The notes beneath the pieces are model-generated. The model made no database searches. It saw only the letters and a program-made list of their open reading frames with translations, and had not been told where the DNA came from. DNA of 64,000 bases from Aptenodytes patagonicus (taxonomy: Eukaryota; Chordata; Aves; Sphenisciformes; Spheniscidae): the NCBI RefSeq assembly GCF_965638725.1, contig NC_134961.1, forward strand, positions 3,162,001 to 3,226,000, written 5' to 3'. Positions within the stretch are counted from its first letter, which is position 1. Each line of letters starts with the position of its first letter. Both the position numbers and the translations under genes were made by a program. This document shows, one piece after another, positions 12,201 through 24,459 of this stretch.

Positions 12201-15200
12201 CTTTCTCTCAGGCATGTGCTGAAATGGCGGGCTCCCTGGGAGATGCTGGTGGTCTCCAAGAGTCATTCTGGGGAGGGGAATCATTTAGCACAAGAGGAGC
12301 CGGCTCTTGGATTTCTGGACTGGTCCCACGCGCACAGGTTTGCTGCTGGGGCACGTTCACACCAAAGGCATTGCTTCGAAGACATTTGAGAATATGACAG
12401 GAAGAAGCAAGGTTAGAGCGTTGCACTGTTTGCAGCACAGGCTGGGGAGTGGAGGCCACTGGGAAGGTGTCCTTCCGCAGCCCCAGCGGCCATTTGTGGT
12501 GCAGGGCTGTCCTGAGACCTTGTTCCGCAGTGGGTCACTGGAGCTTTACCATAATGGGTACAGAGAGTGACAGGAGGTGCCTCTCCCTCTTCCAGGCATC
12601 CTGGGGTAACCTAGGCTCTAATCCCCTCCGGACGCGGAGGAAGGAAAACCTACAGCCCCCTGCCAGCAACCCGCTGGTCCCTTACCTTTCTTTCCACTGC
12701 CATCACCTTTTCCCCAGCCCTGCTCTGGGGCGGCCTTCACATGTCCCGTCAGGTCTGCTTTCGCTGTTGGCATTTGAGGCACCGTCTCAAGCTTGTACCT
12801 GGAAAGAGGAAGAAGGCACCAGCCTGAAGGACAGACACCGCATTGTTTCCCAAGCAGCCCATCCCGGAGGACCAGAGGAGGAACTCCAGTGCCTGGAGGG
12901 GCAGGCGAGGCCCCGTCAGCCTGTGCCGGTGTTCTTCCATCCTTCCCGTGAGAATGGTCGTCCTCCCACAAAGCCCCCTTGCTGCTTCTGGGGAAAATGA
13001 TTCCTCTCTCACTCACAGTGCGCATGGAGAGCAGACTGCTCTCTAGTGCGCTGATCATCCAACACCCTTTTGAATTCTGATCTTGTCCTCCAAGTTTCTT
13101 GCAGAGCCTCGCAGATTAATGCCTTTGCAGCTATAAGGAGTCACCTCCCTCCCCTCAGTCGTCGATGGCACTGCACAGCAACATTGGCACGAGACAGAGC
13201 TCTGGAGGACCCCACCAGATGCAAGCTCCTGTTTGGACAAGTAACCACCCCTCTACCCCTTGGCCCCAAGCAGAAGGCAGTCTCACGCACAGGAAAGAAA
13301 AAGGGCAGGAGAAACCTGGTGGAAAAAGTTGTCTAAATGCCCCTCTAGGTTCACAGTAGGACAGATGCATAAAGCATTGTCCCTGTCCCATGTGCCTCCA
13401 AATGAAGTCAAACTGAACAAGAGCAAGCAGGGAGTTCCCTGCCAACAAGGCCTCTGAAACACTCGGTCCTCAATGCCGTCACGAGTACAGTTCTCAGCGC
13501 CTGGCAAGGCAGCCCTCCCAAGCACGAGCTGAGAAGCTGCTCGCTTGCTCAGCCAAGGGCTGCAGGAGCAAACATACCCTGGTAGGATGATAACACGTCC
13601 AGAAGAGGTCTGGGAAGCAGCAGTGTCATGGCGTGAGATGACCGAGTCCCTCATCTCTGGCATCTGCAACGAGGATGGAGACAGGTGACGGGAGATGGGG
13701 ACACTGGGAAGGGCTGGCTGCTCAGTCCACCATAGACCAATGCAAGCAAAGAGCCAGAGCAGCCCAAGGGCTCTGGCCTCAGCAAGCCTTGCTCTGCCTG
13801 TGCCTCTGCTCCCTACCCCGAGAGTGGGGCAAGCAGCGCTCCCCACCATCAAGGCTGGCCTTTTGTCACAAAGCAAGGCCCCTCTGGGGGTGTCTCTTGC
13901 AAAGCCAGACCATTGCACGCAAAGGAAGTGCTCTACAGAGCGCCTGCTGTACTGTAGACCACGAGGAGCCCAAGTGGCTGAACAAGGCATGGCAGGCCAG
14001 GAGAAAGCAGCCCCCCAGCCCCCAGAACGCGTTTCAGAAGAACCAGGAGTGGCGCTGGGAAAATGAAAACCCTACCTCGAGAACAGCTTGCAACATCTTG
14101 CCGGTCCCGTTCAGCCTTTTCAAAAAGTCAGTGTAAAATCTCATTTTTACGTCTTTTCCCTCGATGATCAGCATGCCCACGTCCCTCCAAACGAGGGCAA
14201 CGTTCCTCCTGTTCTCTAGGCAGACACGGAAAAGACGCATGGTCCTGTCCATGCAAAGCTGCACCGTGCTCTCAGAGACAGCGTTGTCTGAGGCTATCCG
14301 AGCGTACGGCAGTTGCTCAAAATGTTGATGACCTGAAAAACAAGAGAAGAGGAACACATGAACTTGCAGAGCTGCTGAGCAGGCTACAATCAAAGGTCTG
14401 CAGCTTCCAGGCCCTCAGGCAATGCATTGCTACTGAGTTGTCCAGCTGGTACAGCGCCTCTGAGGAGAAGCTCGGGTCGCCCCTTCCTGTTGGAAGTGGA
14501 AAGTGAGGTGCGGAGCGGACAGCTATGGTTTCTCTGATACAGAAAGGGAAAGAAAGAGTCTCAGGCGCTTGGCAGGAAGAAGAGCCATGACTGCAGGACA
14601 AGGTGGGGAGACAGGCGCCAGGTCCCACGGCAAGCTGGAGGGTGCCAGGCCATCAGAGCCGTGCCCACACGCGGTGCTCTCTTTGTCGTTAGAGAGAAAC
14701 GAACCCCAAACACAGACCCAAGCTCTTGGTGCCCCCCAGGGTCCTACGACGGCTGCTGCAATGGCAGCAGCGACTAGAAAGCACAGGCATCGTGGTCACT
14801 TGGGTTTTGGAACAAACCGTCTTTCCTCCCTGGGTTTCCCCTGCTTTTCCCCCTTGCAAAGAGGCTGTGAGAGCCGGGAAGAGCCCTGGCATTTGCCTGT
14901 ACGAGGCCTAGTGCAGCAGAAAGAGGGAGCAAGAGTTGAAACGCCATGTAATGAGAAGACACAGCACCAACAAAACTGGAAGGAAACCTGTTGTTGAAGC
15001 AGGTCAAAGAGAGCGTGCTGTCATGCTGCATCACCAGAGGACGCTCTGGTGATTATTTAAAACAAATAGGTAGGCAGGGTCCTTTTCACAGCAGGCTGGT
15101 TTTGTCGAGCTGAAGCTGCTCTCAGGACTGCAGCGGGAGTTTGGTACTCCGCTCAGTCACCTCTGGAGAGCAGAGCACACCTCCCCACTCTGCTCAGGGG

Positions 15201-16726
15201 CAAGCGCCGCTTACAGTCTTTCTGCTTACCAGGAACGTCTATGTAACTATATCGGAGGTCATGATCCCGCGCAATAGCGTTTGCAAGATGAAACACGGGT
15301 CTCTCCACAACCACCAGATCCTTCTCCGTGCTGGCTACTCGCTCTCTGACAACCACAAAAGTCCCAAGTCCAGGAATGCGGACAGCCTGAAAGAGGTGAG
15401 ATGGTGGATCAGAAGAAGTCTTGGAGGGACAGACGGATGACTTGTCAGAGAACGGTGATGGTGCTTAGTGCCCCGCCCAGGCCTGAGGTACGAAGGAGCA
15501 AGGTGGGCTCTTTGGAAACCTTGGGAGAAGAGAAACAGGGTCTGCGCTTTTCCCTCACACTCCCCTTCGCCCATGAAGAACCAGATAGTTCAGGAAAAGT
15601 TGACAAACATCCTTTGGCTCGACAAGATAAAAGGCGGGGGGGATCCCACACTTGGAATAAAGCCTCGAGTGTCCCAGGCTTCCGTTTTGTCATGCAACTC
15701 TGACCGTGGGGACTCCAGAAGCCCCAGAAAAAGCCCAGCCCTTTTTCCGACGCTAGGCCTTATTGTACATCTGAATGGACAGAGGAGGTGGTCCGTCGCA
15801 CATCTGTGCATTGCAGTGTCATGCTGGAGCATTGTTCCTGCTTTCAAAGGAGGGCAAGAACAATTGCACTCCATGGCAAAGGGCTGTCAGGACTTCATCA
15901 ACCTTCATCGGGATGTGAGGGGAGGAGGAGGAGGTAAGTCCCACCTGGTGGAGGGCCAGCTGTTGTCTGAGGTAACACGATGCGCTGGCCCAAATATTTG
16001 CGAACTCTGGAAAAACAAGGGAAAGACATGTCATGCTCCGAGGCAGCAACCTCAAAACCATTCAGCCCACTCCTGTCCAAGGACCGATGCATTTCTAACA
16101 CAAGCATTTTGGATGGTCTCTTTAGAGCCCGGCAAGAACCAAAGGACACCTCAGCCTGCCTCCAAGAGAGCTCCTTTGCTTTCAGGTGCAGCTCTCCAGG
16201 GTGTGACCCACTGCCACGGGAAACCTCAGTGGATTGCCACGCCAGTGAGGGCACGGTCTTGGAGGCTCAGGGCAGGCCCTGGTGTCCCCCCAGCAGGGGC
16301 CAGCTTCCCTGTGTCGCATCTCCGAACACACCGACTCCGCACGGCTCACGAACACCTTCAGCTCTTCCACTCGGACATGAGCTCAGGGTGGGCAATGCCC
16401 ACCACCAGGCAAGGAGCAGCCCTTTGGGGCCAGGGACTTCTGCCTGGGGTGCCCCAGGAAGGCAGGGGCTGCGTCAGGAAGAGAACCGGGAGCCCTGGCT
16501 GCCAAATCAGCCCCTCAGTCCTTAGGGGGATGGTCAAGCAGGTCCCTCCTTGCAGTCACCGGTCCCGAGCAGCCACCCCCACAGCCCTCGGGGTTTCCAT
16601 GCCTGGTTTCAGAGATGTCCTTGACCAGCCACCACTCCTGAAATTGGGTCTGAAGGCCTTACCGGAACTCTTGAGCTTCCCAGTTGTTGGAGACAAGTGA
16701 GGCCGCACGAAGAGGACGTTTGCCAT
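9283..16726 (-). CDS. CCDC81-like protein with two HU-like domains
   Basis: CCDC81 proteins are centrosome-associated and start with two eukaryotic HU-type domains. Exons I can join in phase, - strand: 16726-16663 (ATG; MANVLFV), 16006-15945 (EFANIWASASCYLRQQL), 15386-15230 (AVRIPGLGTFVVV, ERPVF), 14332-14076 (ends with GKDVKMRFYTDFLKRLNG) and 13663-13578. Residues about 20-95 match HU domain 1 (human IPAFGTF, QRPVF) and about 95-180 match HU domain 2 (human KVKMRFYKDFL). Further exons: about 12998-12688 (YKLETVPQMP; possibly two exons), 10983-10863, 10399-10199 (Lys/Glu-rich, KAKAKR repeats), 9870-9713 (acidic) and 9409-9283 (ends DKLKW, stop). The region 10.98-12.1 kb probably holds one or two more exons, such as one with RRQVERILLQKEVRHLE, whose borders I could not fix. 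The first five and last three exons are intact with consensus splice sites. It is a paralogue rather than the CCDC81 orthologue, since it sits beside JPT2/CRAMP1. Confidence 0.8.
14076..14332 (-). CDS. exon 4 of CCDC81-like gene: HU-like domain 2
   Basis: This 257-base exon is the best-conserved part of the gene. The acceptor is TTTTTCAG and the donor GTAGGG. It opens by completing a glycine codon left by exon 3 and then reads 85 codons without a stop. The motif VWRDVGMLIIEGKDVKMRFY lines up with the human CCDC81 segment that ends in VKMRFYKDFL, followed by a small-residue turn (LNGTG). This is what identifies the gene. Confidence 0.85.
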
Positions 16727-17147
16727 CTTAGTTCCACCCTTGCTCCAGGTCAACAACTGCAGCAGGTGGCTGGCCGATGGCTTTCTTGCTTCCTGCAAAA
16801 AGGCTCCTCGTCCTCTCTGCTCTCCGCCTCCTCCTCCTATGCCCTTCACCACCCCCAGTGCTGCTGTGCTGCCTCTCTCTGCCTTCTCCTCCTCACTGCA
16901 GAGCAGCTCCTCCGGAGCAGAGAGGTGGCGAGAGCAGCCCCCAGCACCTGGAGTCCCCTCAGCCTCGCCGGGGTGTGTGGGGCGGATGCTGGTCACGATG
17001 GGGAATGGGGGCTGTCACCACTGTGACCCCAGACCGTGTCACAGAGGGGCTGCACACACTCGCCTCCCCCTCCCCACCCACCCAGGCCCTGCCACCCCAT
17101 CACCCCTCTTCGGTTCCCCCAACAGAGATGTTCCCTCTCTGGCTGCC

Positions 17148-17689
17148 TGTCCTGGTTTCGGCAGGGATAGAGTTAATTTCCTTCCTAGGAGCTGGTACAG
17201 TGCTGTGTTTTGGATTTAGGATGAGAACAAAGTTGGTAACACACCGATGTTTTAGTTGTTGCTAGGTAATGCTTACACTAGTCAAGGACTTTTTAATTTC
17301 CCATGCTCTACCCACTGAGAAGGCTGGAGGTGCACAAGAAGCTGGGAGGGGGCACAGCCAAACTGGCCAAACATTCCATACCATGTGGCGTCATGCTCAG
17401 TACATGAACTGGGGAAAGCTGGCCGGGGGGGCCGCTGCTGGGGACTGGCTGGGCATCGGTTGGCAGGTGGTGAGCAATTGCGCTGTGCACCACTTGCTTT
17501 GTGTATTATTATTATTATTATTACATTATTATTATTTTATTCCAATTATTAAACTGTTTTTATCTTAACCCACAAGTTTTTCTCACTTGTGCTTTTCCAA
17601 TTCTCTCCCCCATCCCACCAGGGATGGGGGGGAGGAGTGAGCAAGCGGCTGTGTGGTGCTCAGTTGCCGACTGAGGTTAAACCACGACA
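17148..17689 (+). mobile_element. solo LTR of an avian endogenous retrovirus
   Basis: A 542-base element starting TGTCCTGGTTTCGGCAGGG and ending AAACCACGACA, so it has TG..CA ends. Inside are a CATACCATGTGGCGTCATGC upstream block, a TTA-repeat tract (about 17503-17537), an ATTAAA polyadenylation signal near 17548 and a C/G-rich stretch before the 3' end. I recognise it as an LTR family abundant in neoavian genomes. There is no internal retroviral sequence or second LTR next to it, so it is a solo LTR formed by recombination. I could not confirm a target-site duplication. It lies about 420 bases upstream of the CCDC81-like start codon, on the opposite strand. Confidence 0.8.
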
Positions 17690-20629
17690 TTTAGCTACTT
17701 TGTTTTGAGAAAGAGAACCGTATGTCTCCTTAGTATTTCTTTTATTTGGTATCACTGCAGTGGGCAGGGGCTTCAGGGAGCTGCCTCCTCACTGTCTCCT
17801 GTCCAGGAGGGGTTTCCCCAGGCTGGAGCTCGCCCCTGCCACATCCCCACATGGGGACACCGGGCTGTAAGTGCTTATGGGCTTCCTTCTACCCTTCCCT
17901 GCTTCCTCCTGCCTCTCTTACCCAACATGTCTGCAGCGGGGAGCAGCGGGCTCCCCTGACTGGCGAAGCTTTGGCAGGCGATGGCTGCTCACACCTGCTT
18001 TGGAGCTGGCTGGAACTGTCTCCAACTGGCCCCGGCAGCACCTGACCCGCTCCCACGCGGGTCCCGCTGCAGCTCCCGCTGCTCTCCCCTTGCCATCCAC
18101 GCCCAGCACAGAGCACCCTTGCCCCCGCAAAACACGTGTTTAAGGACCCTTGGGACATGCATCCATTACAAATGCTGCCTTTAGCGTCCTCACAGTGGAA
18201 ATGAACTGCACCCCTCTGCCCTCAGAGCAGACCACAGGGGTTACTCCTAACGGTGGGGCACATATATTGCTGAAATCCCCCCCTTGCAAACCCGGCTGAG
18301 GGGCTCAATGTTGTCACAGCCCTGAAGTTCATCAGCCCCCTTGACACTTTCTCTAGTGTTGGCCCTACTATTGCACTGTCAGCATCATCCGTGATGCTGA
18401 TCTCACCTCTGTTTCCCAGCATATACCTGTCCAAGTATGACAAGCGTAGGTCACTCCTTGACCATCTGGGCATCCCACCACCTCATCAGGCATTGCCCGA
18501 GGGGCATTACCTGTCTGTTACAGCATCCAGGAACAGCCAAGAGCTGTGACAAACCGAGGTGCTAAGGGAGAACCTGTCTGTGCCCAATTTACTTAAAAAA
18601 GAATGATAACTTTTCTTTTTAGATCCATTCCAAATCTCCTGGTGAGACTGCACCATTGCCAAGAATACAGTCAGCAAGGTTTGTAAGAAGAAGGAATACA
18701 TTAGACTGGGAGAGCTTATGTAGTCTGGGATTTTGGCCTTTTTTTTTCTAGCCACATCAGTCCATCTAATAAAACCTGGCTGCTTCTTTGTAGTAGTAGT
18801 AGTAGTATTACTGCAAACAAGTTCAAAACTAGAAACATAAAAGTGTATCTGGCTGTACAAGTAGTGCAGTGGTGCAACATGTAACCTTGAGGGCACCTGG
18901 TCTCACCCAGAAAAATCGTGGTCCTGAGCTGGGAGCCTAGGCTTCCTCTGTGATGCATGAAAATCAGACACCCAAGATGATACCGACGCATGCAGAGCAG
19001 GAATCAGCCACGAGAAACACTGAAAAACAAGCGGGTCTGCTCTTGTCTTGGCCTTAAACAATTTATTCTGGGTTTCACAAGTCTGAGTCTTCCCCTTCAA
19101 GCGCTCTCCAAGTCAGTGAAGGAGAGACTATTATATAAAGCGCATCTAAGGAGACAGATGCAGTAACTTTCTTTTATCTAGTAGCTCAGTATTTAAAATT
19201 CTCACCAAGATAACAAAAAGCTAGGATCATTTTCTTCCTCTGCCTGAGAGGTTATAAATCTGTATCTCTCACCTCTTGCAAACAGTCTAACAATCAGATC
19301 AATTCAGAAGGGAGGACCCTTACTGCCTCTCCTTGAAAAGGCTTCAATTTGCAGGAAATTATAACAAATGCATTTGTCCCAATAGAAGGGGACAGTTTGC
19401 TATCAGAACGCTTCCCTGCATGGAAAAGAAGACCTGGATTTCTGTCCTTCAATATCCTGCAATACCGGTTTAATATAAACTATATAAACTATAATTGAAA
19501 CAGTGCCTGAAACTGATGTGGTAGGTATGCTGTGAGGTCGCCCCTTTACGTCTGGCTGTGCAGCTGAGGGAAGGAGTGAAAAGCCAGGTCCCTGGCTCAC
19601 ATTTAGTCTGGGATGCTTATTTGCACCGTACTGTCAAACCTTAGGCAGCTGCAGGCAGAGGTATGGTTTAGGCGCCTTTGGAATTAGGTATCCTGGTGCT
19701 TCAAAAGGCTGTTGAGCGGTGAATGTAAATTTTATTTCTATGTAGTATTTCACTTAGGTGCCAACATACCTACTTGCATCATCTCTTGAACCACAGTAGA
19801 TGTTCCAGTTTCTTCAGCATCTTCACCCGAAGTGTGAAATCCTGACTCTGCTGAATTGCAAAATTCCCCTGGTTTTAACAGGGCTGAGAATTTACCTCTG
19901 AAGCAGAAAGAATGAGGAATAATGAGTAAGAAAGAATGAGCATCAATTTGAGGAACAAGAATAAAAGCATCAGTGAAGACAGACTGGGCCGTTCCTTTTT
20001 CAGATCAGCTGAATTATGAAATTTATCTCCCTCTGTAAGTTAGCTCTACGCACAGCTCCATGGGCTTCATCATTTCTGCTTAAGCCATCCCAAGTATTCT
20101 GCTGACTTCTAGTCACATTGTCAAAATCCAAACAAAAATAGCAAATAAAATATTCAAATTAAAACAATATTGAGAAATGCAGCAAACTTGATCAAGACAC
20201 TTACTTACTTACTGAATGAGTTAATTTTTACAGGGAGAGAATGAGTAGGTCAGAATGCTTCGCACTATACAGCAAACATGAGAAGGCTGAACAAAGGCAT
20301 ACTGTATAATAAAGGATGGCATATAGGATATATAAAGGATATTCCCCTTCCCTAAAACAAAACATGATAGTTTAAAACCAGCATGCTGAATACACACACA
20401 GGCATACACACACAGTTGTTCTGTGGAACTCTGCCAAATGTTCAGGCACTTATTTAAAACAACTTGTTTAAAAACAAGAGAATAAACCAAAAGATTTCTA
20501 TTAGAAGAACAATGAAGAGATCCACAAGTTGCATTAAAGGAGATTAAAAGAACAAGCAAACCTCAAACTCCTTCTGTGTGTGGGACATACAGACTCATAC
20601 ACAAATAGTCACTCATGCAGAAATAGTCA

Positions 20630-20775
20630 CTAAATGCCTGAAGGCCCCTGCTGGAGAGGTTACTGATAACTGTCCACTACAGAGACTCCTCTGAGGCCTC
20701 TGGTGGTGCCAGGTAGTGCCAGGGACAGGCTGTTGGACCAGACGGACCCCATGTTTGATGTGCTATGGCAGCTCC
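20630..20775 (+). repeat. possible old interspersed repeat tail
   Basis: The segment ending with GGACAGGCTGTTGGACCAGA, then a GGATGGAC-like stretch and TGCTATGGCAG resembles the 3' end of an old amniote interspersed repeat. The resemblance is from memory of the motif only and the copy is very diverged. Confidence 0.3.
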
Positions 20776-22555
20776 TGCATACTTGGAGCTAAGCACTGAC
20801 ACTGATATGAAAGGCCCGTGGGGACTTTAGTTGGCTGTTTTGACAGAAGTACCAGTTTTTAGACGTGTCAGAGTGTGCACCTGAGAATGGGACAAACAAC
20901 GGTTGACATCCTTGAGGGCTCATTAAAAGGGCTCAGTACTTTTCGAGTTAAGCTTTTTGTATTTTCCACTGACAATGCAGCTTCAAATGCTACTGTCTGA
21001 ACTGAGAAATATCAATCCAAGCATAGCAAATATGTGCTCTCTCATTGCTTAGCAGTGATTTGGGGATCCAGGTCAATCATTACTAGTCAGAAAAAAACAG
21101 TTTAACATGTCTATTGCTGCTTTTCTCCCAGTGCACAGGCAAATTTCTTAAAGATCATGTTACATTTTTGCTTGGGTATAGGATACTAGAAAAAAGAAAT
21201 CTATTACAAGGTAACTGAACCCATAGGTGAATAACATAGATGTTTGGATGTAAAATGTCCAATAATGATTGCCAGAGTGAAACTTCTGTGTCAGCATCTA
21301 CAAAATTAATTACGAGCAATGTTCATCTTCCTAAGAAATAAATTGTGTCACTTCAGTACTTCTGTGTCAATTTAGTATAAATAGCAAGGGAAACTGAGAT
21401 GACGCTGCGTACCACAGCTTTTTTTTCTGAGAGGTTGCCAAAGCCAAATCCTATCATTGGATTATTTAACAAAATTGATCCCGAATGCTAGAAGGACAAG
21501 AAAATGTTTTGCCGTCAAAGGGAGATGTGCAATGAGCCAGAGTGAAGGACTGGCATATTACTTAAATGAAAGCGTACAGCCACCGTGTTGTCCTGTAGGA
21601 TGGCTCCAGGCACCGCATGTTAAGCAATTTGCAGTGAGAAACTAACTACTAAAAAATGTTGTTTTGTTTCAGAACCCTTCCACCAAACCCATGCTGTCAG
21701 CCCAAGCTAAAGGCCAAATCACAGTTTTCTACTGTGAACAGAGAAGCTCATGAATAGATGGAAATGTTTTCCATATGTCAGAGTGCAGGTGATGAGGAGG
21801 TGGTTCAAAATGTAGCTGAAATATCAAGGGACTAGACTCACATGAATACACTTGGACACATAATGGTTTTGGATACATGCTGAGGTCTCCGCTGTGCTGA
21901 CCACACTTCAGAATAGAGCTGGCGTGGGCTTTAAAACATGGTATATGAAAGAAAGACCTGTAAGAAACAAAAAAGTCCTTTCTGTTCAAGCAGATGATCA
22001 ATACAGCTTGTGACTTTTCTGAAGCTCAGCAACTAAACAGAAGATCAGATTTTTAACAGGGGTATAACAATTGCAGCTCAGTTTCTATAGCTCTTCTTTG
22101 TGGAGTGGTCTTACTTCCATTGCAATTCACATAATATTTGTTTGGATAATATGGAAGAATATATAAGCCATAGCCCTTTCTAACGTGTATTTATTGATTG
22201 AATAAGTGATTTGATAGCACTCTGACACATTTATATAACGTGGATTTTGGTTCTGAAAAGCTGTCAGCATTCCTTTAAGTATATCATAAGTTACTTTGCC
22301 TCAACTTACCAACAAAAATGAGATGCATCAGTGGTAAGACGCTGAGCTAGACTGAGCTATGACTTGGCTGAGCTGTTGCATGATACAGCATTTCTGACTT
22401 ACCAGAATCGGCAAAACAAATATTCATTCATTAAACATATCATATAAGCCCAAAGTAATTAGATGCAAATAAAAATTGTAGTTTAAGGCATTTGACCAAT
22501 CCCCTGCCAGTCTAATTTCCCTTAAAAAGCTTATATATAAAACTTTCCCTTAAAA

Positions 22556-22580
22556 AGCATATATATATATATATATACAC
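22556..22580. repeat. (AT)n microsatellite
   Basis: A run of alternating A and T passing into ACAC. It is an ordinary simple repeat in AT-rich intergenic DNA. Confidence 0.8.
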
Positions 22581-23737
22581 ATTTTATAATCCTGAGTGGA
22601 TTAAACTTTTTATCTCAGCATGCCATAATGTCTCAATTTCTTCCTTTATGTTAGTACAACAGTAGGAATAGGAATTATTAATGCACATTTGTTAAAATAA
22701 ACCTAAACATTGGTGGTCACAGGATCTCGCAGCCTTTGCAAAGTACAGTTAACTGAGTATCAGGGAAAATTATCTTCTATAATGGACATCTTTAGGAATT
22801 TCATATCATTGTTTTTTTCACTTTTCACTGATTGAGGCTTTCTTTAAGGACCATTTTAATTTTTCTTCCATTTTTAAATTGTCTCTCCAGAAAATATTTA
22901 ATGCTGGATTGGAACAGAATGAGCTGACGCATTTTGGATTCTTAGACAGTTTCCAGTGGTCCATTTTGTATGACCTGATGAAATGCCTCATGAAAGGCAG
23001 GCTTGGGTTCCTGTGCTTCTGTTGGCCTTTATGGTCTAGGTGTGGTATGGTCTTAACTGTGTTGGTTGCATCTCTTTTCTTGTTAAAACAACACAGAAGA
23101 AAAACTCAGAATATCTATTCCATATGGAAGACAGTGACTCAAAGCACTCAAACTGTGACATGCCCGAGAGGAGAAACTGTCGGACCAAGATGGAATGAAA
23201 CATTTCAACATTTTAAAATCCAATTTTCTCAGAAATTTTCATTTCAGGAAAGAAGAGTGCTGTTTTGACTCCTCATGCTGATTGGGATGAAAAGAAGATT
23301 TTAAATGGAATTTTCCTTGCAATGTAAATTGGAAGTTTGAATAGCTCCCTGCAATGTTAAAGTATGTATCATATGCGATTTTAAACTTCTTGCTACCCTC
23401 CTGTGGATGAAATGAATAATTACTTCAGTAACAATGTGGGGGAAAAAAACAAAACAGGGAAATAACTGCCTTAGTAGAAGGTAAATTCCAGATAGATTAA
23501 TAAGATCTATTGTCTTGGGACATGAATGCTGATTCCGCTCCTCAAGAAAACGGTTGAAATCATGCAAATCATATTTAATGTCTGTCACACTTTTCTGTAT
23601 AATGTAGACAACAGTTTAGCAACTGAAGGGTTGGTTGTGAAGATAAAATAAATAAAGTGTATTAAAATCCTTAGAACAAAGACAGACAGAAGTGCAAATC
23701 ATTTTTATGAAGCACACTGATGCTAGACCAACCTTGT

Positions 23738-24459
23738 TGTTACCGTAAGTCGGCAGATGAAAAACTCTCTAAGACTCAATTTGGAGTTTTAGAAAGTAGG
23801 CATTCTTTATTGCAGCGCCGGGTGCAAGATGGAATTTCCACAAATCAAGCACACCTATGGCTATATCACCGTTATATTTATGCACGGAAATTATAAGATA
23901 GTACACTCCCAGTTACAATGATTGGTTAGTGATTTACATATAATTATAATATTGGTTATGTCATTCTCTTCTGTTACTATGCTTGCGCAGGGGAAGGGTC
24001 TTCACCTGGGCAAGGGTCTTCTTGACCTGTGGGTGTGTTTTTTAGTATTATAATGAAGGCAGTTCACTTGAGGACACCTTAAAAGTAAGTTTTGTTGCCA
24101 AGTTGGCCAGCTAGATATCTACCTTGCCAGGTTGTCAGATAACTCATCCTATATACAATAGAACCTAAGGGCTCTGGTTGTGGTCTAGAGAGTCCAGAGA
24201 ATAGGGACTTCAAGCAACACAGCCTCAGATAATAAGTAACACAGCAGCCTCTACATAACGCTACCATAGAGGCTAACTTACTGAAATCAAGATGTTCTTA
24301 TAGTTGATTATTTCACAACCTAACATAAAAAGATTCAGTAAAACTTCAGATAATCTTCAACATTGTGATCAACCAACAAGTTCCAGGATGACAGAAAACA
24401 TGGGACTTAATCTAAACAGCCCCTAAAACTGCTACCATACGCAGCTGGGCTACCATACA
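23738..24459 (-). mobile_element. LTR-type element, R-U5 end recognisable
   Basis: Read on the - strand, the right part carries an AATAAA signal just after CCGGCGCTGC, followed by AGAATGCCTACTTTCTAAAA and a terminal GGTAACA. This is the layout of the R-U5 end of avian beta-retrovirus-like LTRs. The + strand begins TGTTACCGTAAGTCGGCAG at 23738. The U3 end is less certain; TG..CA-type ends would put it at 24459, where a short GCTACCATAC duplication is seen. No internal region is present, so it is probably another solo LTR. Confidence 0.55.

Larger units (their letters stand above)
17690..23737. other. intergenic AT-rich DNA, no convincing gene
   Basis: No open frame here resembles a known protein. 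A short open - strand stretch at about 18473-18222 (includes DRYMLGNRGEISITDDADS) may be a gene relic. Simple repeats include a TAG/CTA tract near 18790-18806, CA-rich DNA near 20393-20415 and (AT)n near 22556-22577. The window from 22879 to 23268 is open on the + strand but has no recognised similarity. Confidence 0.4.

Noticed and set aside
15468..16700. 410-codon + strand open frame
   Set aside because: It runs antisense to the CCDC81-like exons, which have matching splice sites, phases and HU-domain motifs, so this frame is a shadow.
21154..21200. Possible JPT2 exon 4 (starts like GATCATGTT)
   Set aside because: Only the first three residues fit. The following sequence does not encode the expected acidic stretch and there is no acceptor in phase.
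22879..23268. 129-codon + strand open frame
   Set aside because: It has no recognisable domain and AT-rich surroundings. It also lacks splice or promoter context, so I do not call it a gene.
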